A stretch of 64,000 nucleotides of DNA, taken from Acanthosoma haemorrhoidale. Taxonomy: Eukaryota; Arthropoda; Insecta; Hemiptera; Acanthosomatidae. The translations under genes and the position numbers were made by a program. Of the stretch, positions 1 through 12,293 are shown one piece after another. The notes beneath the pieces were generated by a model that saw only the letters and a program-made list of their open reading frames with translations, was not told the origin of the DNA and did no database searches. Location: contig OV884014.1 in assembly GCA_930367205.1 (NCBI GenBank), positions 71,837,104 to 71,901,103 of the forward strand, written 5' to 3'. Each line of letters begins with the position of its first letter. The stretch's first letter is position 1.

Positions 1-1170
1 AAAGTTCTTTTGGCAATAAACAAAATGTAATTGTAAAATATTGACCTATCTATTATTAAAAAAAAAATTTATTCTTTATTTCTATTTGGCCTAAAAACAT
101 TATTTTTATAAATAACTTTGAAGTTATTTTTGCGCATCTGACTTTACTATGCCCATAACTATGGGGAAAAAAATAGAACATCACATCTTAAATATCTTCT
201 GATCTTGGACTTTATGTCAGGGAAGGGGTGAATATAAACAATTTGTCCTTTTTCAACTCAGCTCTTCATTCCATTGTGCTTGGAACGTCCGCTGTATTCA
301 CAAGCACGGATTCCAATCCGGATATTATCTACTATACTCCTATTCTGATGCATGTAGCAATGCTTGCAGATGATTGAGTATTCCTAAGCTCAGTATGACG
401 ACATTTCCTCAAAATAGAGAGTTGGTTATGCACCAATCACTCAAAACTTTGTTTAAATGGGAAATAAATATGTGTTATTTGTAGTAAAACTTTGTTGATT
501 CAGAAATTTCGAAGATAAATTCCGTTCCATCTCGAAATGAGCTTATTACTAATATTAATTATTATTAATGACAAAATGTAAAATTTCTCTTGCCCAATCA
601 GCCAAATTATTTTCGAGAAAAACCACTTTGACCTAATAAATTCTATTCTATTTCAAAAGAATTCTTTATGTTAATATCTATAGGACATTTTTATATCAAA
701 AATGTAAACAAAAAAAATATTTATTCTTTTGAAATAATGTACTTTTATAAAGCATAATGAGTAGTTTTTACACTAACAATTAAGAGGTTTTTAAAAAATC
801 TATGCCAAGTCTATCCATCCTGGTTCTTTACTTTGTTTGCCCTTTTTTCGGTTGATGCATTATTTAAAAATATGGTTTATTTAATTAGCAAAATTGAAAA
901 TAATGTTTCTGAAATTAAAAAAAAAATCGCATTGTAAATCATAAATGTAAAAGTCATGCAAAAGTCATTTTGATGTAGCAGCTGGAACAACTTATATTAT
1001 TATAGCTAATAAATACAAGTAGTTTTTCTTACAGTTGGTTTCTTTGTTGGAAAATTAGACTCAAGGCATTTTGACGAAACGCTGTGTTGTTGTTTTTTTC
1101 ATTTTTGCAAGGCATCATTTTAACAGACCCAAAGGTGTAACAGTTTCTCTTCCGAGTAAGGTAAAAAGGT
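1..1170. other. AT-rich non-coding stretch
   Basis: No coding run, RNA gene or repeat shared with the rest of the window was seen. The sequence is very A+T rich, with many short A and T runs and stops in all frames. Confidence 0.5.
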
Positions 1171-1420
1171 GCCTGACAAGAGAGAGAGAGGAGATTAATG
1201 CTTAACCCCTCAGAAGTTGCCCGGAGATCCCGTTTGCAGCGGAGGTATTCAATCTTTATTAAAGAGTAATATGCCCCGAATGGACTGCTAACAATGAGAG
1301 AGATCGTTGGCTTGAGATTCGCTGAGAACGAAATCCCGAAGTCTTAATTAATGCCCTCAGTTTCTCTCTCTCAGACTAATGTCCCTTAAGATAAGATGGC
1401 TGCTACTTCTCCGCCTCCAA
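1171..1420. promoter_or_regulatory. Candidate conserved or regulatory non-coding block
   Basis: This block has visibly higher sequence complexity and G+C than its AT-rich flanks, and no open frame. A GA dinucleotide run (1181-1191) and a CT run (1362-1372) bracket it, and AATTAATG-type homeodomain-like cores lie next to both runs. GA repeats are known binding sites of GAGA-type factors in insects. That this block acts as an enhancer is inference from composition only. Confidence 0.2.
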
Positions 1421-2080
1421 AGCAGACTTCTCTAGAGAGTATCGTATGGCGTACTTCCGCCTCTCATTCCATCACGTATCATCGCAATCGTAATAACCCT
1501 TCTTTCTGCAGGCTATCGAGCCAAACTTCTATGGTAATGTGAGAATTAGAAAGTAGTCAACTTTACTTATTTAATTTAAAATCAAATTTAAACTAAAACA
1601 CTTGTGGATGTAAGCCACGGTAAGCCCAAAATTCCAAATAACCAATACATAAATACACTACAATACATTTGAAATCATTCACGTCCATCATTTATGTACA
1701 CTACAGCTATAATTTTAATGTTTGAAAGGATTTCTCAGCATAAAAGCACACGTGTTTGGGTGATTTCTTTGACCCCGTTACACTATACTAGTGACCTCGG
1801 CGAGGCATTGACCTCGGGAGTCCAAATCATGTAATTCATTAGCTAACCGTTAAGAGGTTAGTACTCGCTCTTTACGTGATATAAATAGCTAAGTCGGTCA
1901 AAGATCCAAGCATTTAATGACTTGCTCTCCCATGATTTAGGAAAGGCTTCTTCTGGTTGATAGTTATTGAATCAGAGTACTGGTCGGTTCGTACCAATCA
2001 GCCTTGCAGGTCCGGCATGTCACTTATATATATATAGTATGTGTATATTGTATATACGCTCACATGAATTATTCCATTCC
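1421..2080. other. Unassigned non-coding sequence
   Basis: No gene was recognised. Around 1775-1830 a short GC-richer patch repeats GACCTCGG twice. It faintly resembles the B-box part of a tRNA-derived repeat but is too weak to call. Confidence 0.4.
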
Positions 2081-2090
2081 AGTATAGGCG

Positions 2091-3078
2091 TTTTTTTTTC
2101 TTTCACCTTCAAATTCACAGATAATTATATACAATTACAGATCCTCAGGCGAATCTATTCACAAACTACTTTTGTATTTCCTGTAGCATCACTACATTAT
2201 ATACAGGTTTCGTTATTTCATAAAAATGATATAATGAGTAAACAAGTATAATGATATACATTATACGTGACTGGACTAAACTGACTAATAAGGTGATGGG
2301 GCTCACCTTTTTGATCAACCTTAAAACTAACTTGCATACTAATTCTTAACCTAATTTTTCTCCGAAAGTCTGTTACCATCGATGTGGGAGGGGTCAAAAA
2401 AGCAACGAGTCAAAAAACTAGATGTGTCTCCGGCGGATGAACTCACCCACCGACGGCACACCAAGCAACGGGTGCAGGTCCAACCTCTCGAGAGAGGTAT
2501 GTCGGACCACTTTTCACATGATCCCATTCTGGAAGTGTTGGAGACATTTGGCTGTATCGTCAGTCAAGTGGGTCAAGTGGGGCACCGTACAGCAGATCTG
2601 GCCGGAGGACACATTTATATATATTATCATTTTGAGACGAAGCGACTGGTTAGGTGAAGTTAGCTAGTGCGATAGCCGGTAAGACTTTTGTCGTACCTTT
2701 TCTATTTTATTACTAAAATGAGTAGAGAAATGGAGATGCCTATCCATTTTTATACCCAAATAGTGCATTGAGAAAGCTGGTGAGTTCTCTTGCCCTCCTA
2801 TGCTATACGATTTTGGCAACGATTGTTTCCCCTTTTGGAGGGAGAAGATTACGCAGTCGGTCTTCCCAGCATTTACACTGATGCTTAACATGCCCAGTCT
2901 GTCACTGATAACGTTACAAACTGACTCGGCCTGTGTAAGAGCTCTTTGTGCACTCATGCTGCAGCTGTAAACCGCAATGTCGTTGGCGAAAGCGATTACA
3001 GTAGGTTTCTTATAGTTTGTCCTAACAATTTCAGATGTGTAGATGCTGAAAAGAACCGGAGACAGAAACTGTTAATAA
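2091..3078 (-). mobile_element. Family B non-LTR retrotransposon, 5'-truncated copy
   Basis: This minus-strand insertion carries the C-terminal part of a reverse transcriptase followed by the family B 3' UTR. That 3' UTR is shared with the copies at 43.1-44.3 and 49.1-49.8 kb. Its 3' end is a poly(A) tail, seen here as the T run at 2091-2099. The flanks are AGTATAGGCG (2081-2090) and AGTCTAGGCG (3079-3088), a 9/10 match that I read as a slightly decayed target-site duplication. 5' truncation plus a poly(A) tail is the usual product of target-primed reverse transcription. The reading frames are broken, so the copy is dead. Confidence 0.8.
2664..3076 (-). pseudogene. Family B ORF2 reverse transcriptase fragment
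   Basis: Reading leftward from about 3076, one frame runs through LSPVLFSIYTSEI, the palm region just before the catalytic box. It continues through FANDIAVY and the thumb-like segment with HYLGIKMDRHLHFSTHF, and stops at 2664. The catalytic box of non-LTR reverse transcriptases is normally [FY]ADD; here the first aspartate position reads N (FAND), which should abolish activity. Downstream on the minus strand (2380-2660), pieces of the family C-terminus continue in shifted frames (VLRPDLLYGAP, then VGEFIRRRH). Upstream fingers and the endonuclease are missing through 5' truncation. Confidence 0.8.
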
Positions 3079-3088
3079 AGTCTAGGCG

Positions 3089-4429
3089 TCGCTTCCATGA
3101 CACTTTAACAGAACGCACTTAACAACTGCTTTTAAGGGAGTGGAGTTGACATTAATAATTACATTTTTTAATAAAATTAAGATTATTCTAAAGAATTAAA
3201 CTTCTTACTGTTTCCCATCTTTTTCCTTTGTCCCCATCTTCCATTCTTGGACCCTGTGTGTGCCCACAACGCTTGGCTTTGCGAGCCTTGAGGTGCTCAG
3301 GATTCGTACATCCGGTCCAGACAGGGAACCGCTCCTACAGCATATGGTTTTGCAAATATCTGGTGGCCCTCTTCTTGTTAACACGCCATTGCCAAACGTC
3401 CCTTATTCAGTTGAGATTGTTTCGTTGTTCCAAATGAATAAAGTTTACGAATTGGACAGTGGTGAGTAAGTAGCGTATACCCCAGGGGCTTGTGCACTGT
3501 TGACTGCAGAATTTTGAATTTGAAGATCTTTTCTCAGTGTGTTCACCTTGGTGTGCAAATTAAGTGCAGGACTGAGACCATTCACGCAAACTATTCAAGC
3601 TCGTATAATTCGTTCGTACTAGCCCCAGATCTTCCTGTGTTTTTCATTTTCGTCACCAACTTCCTGACAGTAGCTATCATATGTCCTTATTAAGTTCTTA
3701 CAAAGAACATTCGAGTATTTCTTTTAATAAGTTTCCTGGTATCATACAACTGCTTCCTATTTTTGCGCCCTTGATGTCGTGGATTCCATACAATAAGTTC
3801 TCCCTCGTTCAAATAAAAAAACGCCATTACAACTTCGTTATTCCACTCCATTATGGAACTCCTTGACAAACCCAAACAGGTCGTGGGAACGGGTGCACAG
3901 TCTTTGATGTCGGAAGCATTTAACAATATTTCGTGTTAAGGAAAACCCCACTCCGAAACACCTCGAGCCAAGATGAGTCTTTACATTCCCACAGCGAGAT
4001 AAAACAAACTTCTGACAAGTCACTCCAATCCACGTGTCATTGGATCGAGGTCTTAAGGAGGCAATGTCAACACAGGCTGCACTTCATTCTAAAATGATCA
4101 GAGATAATATTAGTCCTTTATTTCCTTTTATTTTCAGCATTTCTTTTTTTTTTTTTAATTCTAGCAGTCGTATTTTGTTTATAAGACCAACTTTATGGTA
4201 TTTTATTGACCATTCAGTAAGGTTTCGTGTGTAAATTACGTCAGTCCATTACAGGACTTTATTAGTTAAGCCCAACTTAGCTAAAAGATACTTAAATATG
4301 CTATAATTTTTAACAAAAGGGATTGGACTTGATTCACATTTGTCTTTGTATAACAAAATTCGAATTGCTTTCTGTATAAGGCTTTGGCGGTTCATGTCCT
4401 TGAAAAAGTTATTTTAAAGCCCTTAGGCG
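3089..4429. other. Unassigned non-coding sequence
   Basis: Several overlapping frames of 60-78 codons occur on both strands around 3230-4020, but none has a recognisable domain or repeat copy. Base composition is slightly less AT-rich at 3230-3480. I see no gene here. Confidence 0.4.
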
Positions 4430-4560
4430 CCCATTACGGATGAAAGGTAGGCTGTCTTATAGGGAGCCAGACGCCTTTACTTCTTTCACTATCCGTCAAG
4501 GGATTTTAACCCAAAGCCTTCGTACCATGAAGTAGTTACGCTAACCAATACTCCATATGA
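4430..4560 (-). repeat. tRNA-derived SINE-like element, copy 1
   Basis: On the minus strand from about 4560 the sequence has a GTATTGGTTAGCG segment resembling a Pol III A box. About 40 nt downstream is GGTTAAAATCC, a B-box-like match with the usual CG replaced. The same arrangement, including TTCATGNTANGAAGGCT between the boxes, recurs on the minus strand at 6232-6303. This suggests one dispersed family rather than a decayed tRNA gene. The body downstream is not shared clearly, so the 3' limit is approximate. Confidence 0.45.
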
Positions 4561-5149
4561 AAGCGTTTTTATTGCCTGCGGATACAAGCAGATTATTGCA
4601 AGCATTGAATGTTATTTTGGTTTTCGTTCAATCTTTGATCCAAGCCGGTTAGAGAGATACGTTAACTACTGTATATACCCTAAGTGGATCTGCAAAGACA
4701 ATTGAAAAATAAACAATCCTTGGTGGGTAAACTTGTTTTATAATTTCTGAACATTTATTTATTAGAAATCAATTATTTATAATAATTTCATTTATAATAT
4801 TATAAATTTATATATTATATTTATAATATTAATTTATTAAAATATTTTAATCCATATGCACACTCACATACTTCTGGAAATTATCATAAATGATATTTTC
4901 AAATTTGCTGCGTCTCTTTGAATTATCAATTTTTTTCTTCTCTAGTGTTCTTGTTTTTTTTTATTTTAATGGTGATATACCTTTCCAACTACCTTCCTGA
5001 AGACGACTCCTCACATGGGATATCTCCGCAAGCACATGAGGGGGGCTCATGGGGTTTTCCTTACCTTTGGTGGGAGTATTCCGGTGTATTGGGTTTGTGG
5101 CACCGGTCAACGCACTTTGGTTTATTCTGTGTAACCGTCTTGGTATATC
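4561..5149. other. AT-rich sequence with a short GC-richer patch
   Basis: 4700-4930 is extremely A+T rich (ATTTATAATATTAA-type runs). From 4918 to 5190 a frame of 90 codons is open on the plus strand, with a hydrophobic start and a middle rich in S, H, G and W. No family was recognised, and it has no second copy in the window. It could be a decayed repeat. Confidence 0.35.
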
Positions 5150-5990
5150 AAAAACAAAAACAGAAAATACGAAACTTTAATCCAATATAAAAATATTTAC
5201 TTTTTACAACTTTACAATATTTACTACATTTACAACCCTTACTTGCAATTTTTTTAAAAATAAAACACGGCTAAGAACGAATACAATCTTCTTCTCTCTA
5301 TTCATATTAACCTTGGAAACTAACTGAATCTATATTTACAAAATAAAACTTATAACTATTATTCTATATCTATTTACAATTTTCCTAAGACCTAATCAAT
5401 CTATATTTACTTATATATATTCTACGTATCTATATTACTATGTATTAAACTATAAAAGGGCGTGCATCCTCTTTCCCCAAAAATTAAACATAAAACTACT
5501 CTTATAACCTATGTACATACTTCTAAGTACAACCTTAACCTATATTCACAATGACTTGTCTCCGTCCGGAAGTACAAAGTGGTCTTCGGGAGAGCCTCAC
5601 ACCGCGCCACCCCCTCCACCCCCCGGAAGACCGATAAGTGCCCGGCACCCTGAAGCTCCCAATGCTCCCCGATGAAAACCAGGAACGCATTAAATCTGAC
5701 CTCGACGTTTACCAGCGACGGTGGGTTGGATTCGCCCAGGCTGTAAGCTCCTATCGAGCGTCCTATCACAGGCTCCAAAGCGTGACAAGAGAGCACGACA
5801 TGCTCTGCAGTGTCCCTCTCTGCAGTGAGTACACAACTTGACCTCTGCGCTCTTGTATTCATACAGCGTGGCACAAAAGTTGCCATGCCCAGTAAGAATC
5901 TGAAAACTGTGATAGTCCGAGAAGGCCCATCTTGCCCTCAGCAGGTCCCGAACTGAGGAATGGTGATATACCGGGTAATATGTTCCAGTT
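5150..5990 (-). mobile_element. R1-like non-LTR retrotransposon remnant (3' part)
   Basis: This minus-strand remnant consists of the C-terminal end of an ORF2 (5509-5990) followed by an AT-rich tail. The tail contains ATTAAAG near 5178 and probably represents the 3' UTR. No target-site duplication was found, and the 3' limit is uncertain. The assignment rests on the ORF2 motifs described in the next entry. Confidence 0.55.
5509..5990 (-). pseudogene. R1-like ORF2 C-terminal domain, frameshifted
   Basis: From about 5990 leftward one frame reads SSVRDLLRARWAFS, then ILTGHGNF and CTHCRE. A second frame, one base off, continues RDTAEHVVLSCHALEPV and ends at 5509. Joined across the shift near 5805-5825 these give C-x2-C-x7-H-x4-C, the zinc-binding motif found at the C-terminus of R1-type and related non-LTR ORF2 proteins, preceded by the typical TGHG motif. 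In living elements this domain helps bind RNA. The shift and the lack of any polymerase domain show a dead remnant. Other clades carry a similar motif, so R1 itself is a best guess. Confidence 0.65.
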
Positions 5991-6231
5991 TTTTTTTATA
6001 CTTATGGTTTTCCGAGAATATCTATTAAACATTGTCCGGTTAGGCATGAGGGTTGCTTTTAATGAAAAAACCAATACACTCGTTGACAATTAAAAACTAA
6101 ATTTATTCGCCTTTACAAATACTCTTCAATTCAATTTTTTTGCAGAATTGCCAACATTTTATTTTCTATATCTTAAAGAATATTTAATTAATCTCACATA
6201 ATTTATTTAATGAATGAAATAAATTGTTTTC

Positions 6232-6303
6232 TGCCTAGGGTTTCCAGCACAGAGCCTTCATATCATGAATCAGTTCCACTAGCGTTAACTAGTGCATCAC
6301 CCA
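6232..6303 (-). repeat. tRNA-derived SINE-like element, copy 2
   Basis: On the minus strand this segment reads CTAGTTAACGCTAGTGG, then TTCATGATATGAAGGCTCTG and GCTGGAAACCC. It aligns with the head of the element at 4430-4560. The B-box position is more decayed than in copy 1. Two copies in the same orientation about 1.7 kb apart support a dispersed SINE family over an isolated tRNA relic. Confidence 0.4.
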
Positions 6304-8785
6304 AGTAAAGGGCTGTTGGTAAAATACTCACCGAGCTACGATCTTTGGAATACATTTGTGAACATGATATCGTCATCGTAAATCGTCATTTACTGATTTT
6401 CGACATCAAGCATTCGATCGACTGGTACCACGTCTAGGAAATCCTTACGAAATGCGCATTTCAATGGGAATAATGCAGAACCGGTTTTGTTTGGTGTTAT
6501 CCTAAAGTATGTGTACAATATTTTTTCAGCTCACAAATACTCATTAACTAATTTTATACTTTTCAATTCAAGAACTTGTGAAAATTACGAAATTATAGCA
6601 ATCTCTATAATCAATTAGCAATTGAACGAACAGCATTGCAAATAATAGCAATAATATATTTTAAAAATATGACATACACAAAAAATAACGATAAAATTAA
6701 GAGAAAAGAAAACAAATTAACTTTGTGCTAATGGATTTTAATTATTATTCTATTGCTTGGGAATTTTACTAGGTAATGGTACTCTGTTCCTGGAGCTACT
6801 TCTGATTCCTCACAGGTAGGTCACCCAAAAACGGGATTCTTGGTTCATGCAGAGATTTTAACGAACAGCAGATCATTGAGAAGGTGAGCAGTGGTAAATA
6901 TTAGAATATAAGATATCAGCCTCATTTTAGCTGTGTACGTCTGCTCTAAATTGAGTATAATTGTTTAAGACATGAACAGAGCAATAGTAGATTTCGTTAA
7001 CAGTGAATAATTGTCAAAAAACACCAACTAACAATGAAAGCTGAGATAAAATGTTTAAATAAATCGGCTTTGGAAACAATCAACGGTGGTAGAACGAGGC
7101 CGGAAATGGAAGAGCAGGTGTTTGTACAGATAAAGAGGTGCAATCCCGAAGGAAGAGTGAAGACGAAGCGGTGATCCAGGAGACCATTAGGTGATTGTGC
7201 CCGATGGAGCACTCACTGCTGAAGCACACCGCCTTTATCGGTCCGCCACTTCACTGTCTAGTGCTAGGCGTCTAGTCGTGATTAGTGACAAATAGCACCT
7301 GTATCTCCGAGTAGGTCCTTCATGGAATTGGGTTACGTTCTGTAGTCAACTATTCATCAATCAGGCCAACCTTCTCATGTTCTCAGACTAGAAATGATTA
7401 TAACAGTTTTAAATCTTTCACAAAGCCTCTATCCCCCTAAAAATATTTTGGCTTGGAGCTTGTTAAAATCAAATCATTAATCTAAAAATATTTCAAAGCG
7501 AGCTTCTCCTTCCCCTAGTGATTGGTCGATATCAGTTCAATCAGTCCTAACATGGGTGTGCCATTGATTGAAGACTATATTAGAAAGTGTTCAACAGGTT
7601 TTCACAACCTACTGTCGATAACCAAACATAAATAACCAGTTGAGCGTCCAACAGAAATCTTAGTGAACTTCACCTAATATATGCTGAGTAAGTGTCAAAA
7701 TAAGGCTAACCAAAAAAATACATGTTGAATGAGTTAATAACGTACAGACCTTATAACATAGGAAGGTGTGAGATGAAGGTGGTATGCCTTTCTATTGTAT
7801 GCAACTGCAAGCAATAGTTGCAAGTCAGGCGCCGCTTTCATTTACATCGTTCTGAGCAGGCTGATGAAAGCGCTTGTGATTAAGAAACAACTAACTTGAG
7901 GGAGAAGATAAAATCGAAGTTATTTACATTCTTTTAAACTAACAAGCATCTATTAATCCGTAATATGTCGAATATTGAACAAAACCAGTTCTTTTTATTA
8001 ATGTATAAGTTATCTTTGGTTAAGCCCAAAGGATCTATTTTAACCAAGTGTTTTGCGGGCTGCAAGTATACTTTTTTTCTACTTATAATACTATTCGTTA
8101 ACTTAACACTCACTTTTTTTCCGATTTTCGCGTACCAATTGCTACAAAATGATTTTCAGTTGACATTTTATAATTAGCCACAGACAAAATTTTCTCTCCG
8201 AAAAATACACCGTCAGGTAACCGAATTAAATAACTCTGGTAAATTATTGCTAACAGTGGCTATGCGTTACTGCTGAAACATAGACAATAAATTGTTAGAA
8301 AGTTTCATATCACGATGACAGGTGCCAGGCACACACACCACCAATGCGGGTTCAGACTGGAGTACCTAACCGCCGTTGATTTCACTTGGCTATATCAATA
8401 CCTACAAAGATGGAAGGAAAGGCTTGCTACCTCTTGTTAGGTAAGTCAATTTTATTATTTATCATAAAACGTAAAATTTTATGTATTTATTCTTCGAGAA
8501 AAAAATCAACTCCTAACTTATAGAAGACTGTTATAAATTGTATTCGTGTTTTGCTAAGCTACTTACCTGGTAAGATAATCGAATCGTAGGACAAGCTGTA
8601 TTGGGACACGGACTGAAACCATTTGAACAGAAACGAATACATCCCACTAACAGAATACATTTGTCAGACGGGCATGGGCTGTTTTTCAGCAGTGAAGAAA
8701 ACTACACCCTTTCTAAAAGAGCTAAGTGCGGTCGTTCTGAGGAGGCCTTTGATGTACAACCTACGATCCTTGATGACACCAGTTA
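6304..8785. other. Unassigned non-coding sequence
   Basis: No gene was recognised. A GC-richer patch at 7080-7330 has frames on both strands without known motifs. At 7829-7876 the arms GCTTTCAT and ATGAAAGC could pair into a hairpin. The rest is AT-rich. Confidence 0.4.
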
Positions 8786-9395
8786 AGACAGATTAAACTG
8801 TCAGTCCGATGGGCAAGGTTTAAGTACTTTCGTAAAGCCCTTTCATCTACTCCTGATGCCAACAAATCCAAATGGAAACTCCTTAAAAACTCTTCGCTTC
8901 CTCAGATGAATTCCCAGTTTCACCTGATGAACTAAATTCATATTTAAAATCTGCTTCCTCAAACATCTTCATCATCCCCAAAGTTCTTGTGAGCCCTCAG
9001 CTAATGGGAATGACTCCTATTTTAACCATGTTTCTAACATTGATCTTATGGCCGCTGTTATGAGAGCACGCACTTGCAACGCTGACCCTGACGAGATTAC
9101 CGATCTTAATAAAACTGTTCCTTCCAGTCATCCTGCCTGTTCTTATCCATACTAACAATTTTCTCATCAAAACTCATATTTCCCAACTTCTAGGAAAAAA
9201 TCCTTTGTTCAAAAATCGTAATCCCACATCACCAAACTACTATTCCTAAATCTCCATCCTTTCTAACGACGCCAAAGTTCTTGAAGATCTAGTCCAATCC
9301 CAAATCTCCGATTTCCCTGAACAGTCCCATCTACTAGATCCTTTTCAATCCGGTGTCTGTCCCGGTTACTCCACGCGATCTGCAGTCAGTAATAA
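8786..9395 (+). pseudogene. Decayed non-LTR reverse transcriptase fragment (CR1/L2/Jockey-like)
   Basis: Pieces of a polymerase are readable in alternating plus-strand frames. They are RWARFKYFRKALS with SKWKLLKN near 8810-8890, VSPDELNSYLKSASS near 8920, NADPDEITDLNKTVP near 9080, and ISILSNDAKVLEDLV with LLDPFQSGVCPGYSTR at 9250-9390. The last matches the fingers region of non-LTR reverse transcriptases (PISLLP...LxxxQFGFRPGHST). Several stops and shifts separate the pieces, and the segment ends just before the first catalytic aspartate. It shows no close match to families A-D, so it is a separate, older lineage. Confidence 0.65.
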
Positions 9396-11582
9396 TGCGG
9401 TTGTACTGGTAGGAAGTTGTAAATTGTGACAACGGGTATCGCTCATGTCAGTAATTTCTAAAGTAACGTTGAAGAGTAGTTTATCTGAAGCACGATATGC
9501 TAAAGTTACCAGCTTAAGTGTTAAGTATATTTAGGATTAACTGTTAAGGGGGGAGCTACTAATTTCCTTGTTTGACTTGGTAATCTGACACTATAAGGAA
9601 ACTAATGTTCAGTACATCTAATTCAGTATCTTCCAGATATTTAATTTATACAATAATAAATGCCACCAATGTGTAATAAAGCTTTTTTCTATTAATTGTA
9701 TCATTCTATACAATGGAAATCTCATAACGACGCTCGTGGATTAAAAGGAACGGTGAAAAACAATAAAATTCTGAAAAGTATACTATAATTTATCAATAGA
9801 GAATTCCTTGTATTCCTTGAATGATTTTGGTGAAAAATGAATTGAATAATTTATTTTAAACACTATGCTACACTGTATTTTCTTAGCAAGACAATGTGAG
9901 CAAAATCTATTAGACCTAAGAGGTAAATAGTAACAGGTCTTGGATTGTTTCAGGATGAAGGCCATTCGCTAAGCAAGACAAGTAGGTGACATTACTTCAA
10001 ACAATTAGGCTTAGATTCAACACAGACAAATGGGCAATGGTAATTGACTCCTAATCAATAGTCAATAGACTTGAGAGAAAGTGTCTCGAGTGCATAGACA
10101 ATAGGGTTCAATGACCTGGTACCACATTGCATTTCGAAATGTTGGTTGATCATTACAAATATTTAGTGTTTAGATTATTCGTTTTTTGTTTGTTTCCTTA
10201 TTTTAAACTTTCTAGTTCTCTAATCCGAACTAACTACTGAAAACACCCACGCCTATATAAGGACATGAAATAAAATTAGTTTTCATCAAGTGATATAAGC
10301 CCATAATCCATTGAAAAAAGCTTAGAAGTCAGATAAGCGTTTTCGAGATTTCCCAATAGCGGCCATTAACACTATTTTGGCTTGGAAAAATATAATGATT
10401 ACTGAATAACTAGTGTTAGTTATTAGGAAATAAAATATATTTTATCTATTTACCGTTTTATTTATTTTCATCTGAACGTGCTCGACGGACTATGCCTTCA
10501 TTCTCAAGGGTTCGAGTTAAAACATTCGAGAGATACATGAACGATTTCGTTGCGCTATAAAATCCACACTTCCTTAATTATGTTGCAAGCTTTTAGAGCA
10601 ATTAAAAGCATTAAAACAAAAATTAAATTAAATATATAGATTTAACTGACCAGTCATATACAAATGATATAAATTATAGTGAAAGAAATTGTTATAATAT
10701 AACATAATAATGTTCCGAGCGGAAATGTCACGGCTAAAAACAGGGTGATTAAAACAATTTAAAAGTGCCCTACAATAAAATAAAACATCAAAATATTGAC
10801 TGAATTTTTCTAAGCATACACCTGGTTTCAATAAAATTAATGTGATACAATATCTACTGATGTCCATACAAATGAAGGATCCGTGGAGACCAAATACAGG
10901 TAAATAATTAACAGCTTGTTTATACACAAAATTCTTTATACTTATATAAACAAAATAAAACATGTGATCTGGTAATGTGATTCACATACCTTTGCTTTGT
11001 TTTCTTAGGAATGATATTTTAGTGTTGATGCGATTCCTAAAAGGTTTACACCCAGTCCACAGGACATTTAAATCTATATATTTAATGTTATATTCTTTTA
11101 ATTTTTGTTTTATAGCTGTATGGTTTTATTCAGTTGTAATTATGTTTTCAAGCCGTTTCAATGTACCCTTATTTAACATAATCAAACAAGAGTTCTTTGA
11201 AAGTGTAACGAAATTGTATATGTATACGTTTGGGTGAAAATAAGTAAAGCTGTTGAGAGATGAAGGTTCTTTATTTCTAGTGTTATTTATAACGTTTTAT
11301 TAGCAAAATTATTTTAGGTTTTGTTTTTTTGATATCCAAAAATACCCTGTTTGGAGTCGTGTGTCTGTTCCGTGTATTGGAACTCTGCTGGAATTAGAGA
11401 GTTCTAAGATTTTTCATAATTAAAAACCATTAATCAATTAATCATTGACTCATAAACTTCCTATCATACTAAGCTGGTGAAAATTAACATTGTTTAATAA
11501 AGATTTTTTAGTTAAAATAAGGTGTTAGATCGAAAGAGATGGTTTAATTTGTTTTAAATATTACCAATGTTCCTATTTATAT
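9396..11582. other. AT-rich non-coding stretch
   Basis: Nothing recognised. A 111-codon minus-strand frame (10628-10963) and an 86-codon plus-strand frame (10977-11237) are rich in F, I, L and Y. This is what AT-rich DNA gives by chance in this base composition, and neither shows a motif. Confidence 0.4.
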
Positions 11583-11650
11583 CATAAGCCTTTCTTTGAA
11601 AGCCAAGTGCTTTCAACAGCCCACGTCAGTCGTCCTCAGGCTATGACAAT
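11583..11650 (-). repeat. Retroelement 3'-end hairpin motif (GAAAGC type)
   Basis: On the minus strand this reads CCTGAGGACGACTGACGTGG, then GCTGTTGAAAGCACTTGGC. It belongs to a loose class seen also at 48275, 50075 and 51712: GA-rich lead, short stem-loop, then GAAAGC or GAAACC. Part of it (11583-11620) is also shared with 14676-14712. The class looks like the terminal part of old retroelements. The parent family is not identifiable from the window. Confidence 0.4.
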
Positions 11651-12049
11651 TATTTAACAGGGGAAAACATTAAAAACGTTAAAATTTTAAAGATTAAAAA
11701 AAAATTTAAGATAATACCAGTTATAATTTAAAATATAAATATATGAATAGTACATATATGATTAAAATTATAAGTGAAAAAGAAACAAATATAGTTGGTG
11801 GAAATCACATTTTCACATCCATAAAAATTTAGAAACATCAATCAAGAACACAACATTCACCGCTACACAGCTACATCATATTGCGAACTGACTTAAATGG
11901 CAGATTTAATAATTGTCAATTGAAATATATTTCAAGAGAAACGAAATATGTGTTAATTAAACTCCAAATAATATATTTTTGCTGTGGTCTTTTAAAAATA
12001 TATTTGGTATATGTTTAGAAGATATAGAAACTTATTTATTGTGCTAAAA
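11651..12049. other. AT-rich non-coding stretch
   Basis: No gene, repeat copy or RNA feature was seen; A and T runs dominate. Confidence 0.4.
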
Positions 12050-12293
12050 TAATAATCTGACTTATTAGGCAATAAGTAATTGTGATATATGTTCTCATTC
12101 ATACCATATTTACAATTTTCATTCACTCGCTCATTCATAAAGTATTTATAAACAGCCCAGAGACCACTCAAATCTACATGCTTGTCACCTCCCTCGCATG
12201 CGAAAGAGGAAGCGGAGTCTCACGCTCCTCCGTCAGCCGCGTCACTGGATACGAGCAAGTGGAAGCTCACCAAGAACGCCACAGACGCTCATG
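12050..12293 (-). mobile_element. Family A 3' UTR, truncated copy (long type)
   Basis: This minus-strand copy contains only 3' UTR. Read on the plus strand it shows ATTCATACCATATTTACAAT, the ATTCACTCGCTCATTCATA box and CCTCCCTCGCATGCGAAAGA, all shared with the copies at 14.4, 26.9, 39.5 and 43.2 kb. The 5' end lies in the CCACAGACGCTCA box. It is the long 3' UTR type, retaining about 145 bp that the copies at 31.5 and 63.0 kb lack. No clear target-site duplication was seen. Confidence 0.8.

Noticed and set aside
1775..1830. tRNA gene or SINE head around GACCTCGGGAGTCCAAATC
   Set aside because: The B-box match is poor and neither acceptor stem nor anticodon arm can be folded.
2382..2667. Two plus-strand frames of 81-91 codons
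   Set aside because: They lie antisense to the C-terminal region of the minus-strand family B reverse transcriptase.
8562..8576. TACTTACCTGGTAAG resembling the 5' end of U1 snRNA
   Set aside because: Only about 9-10 nt fit and the sequence is a palindromic splice-donor-like string; too short to support U1.
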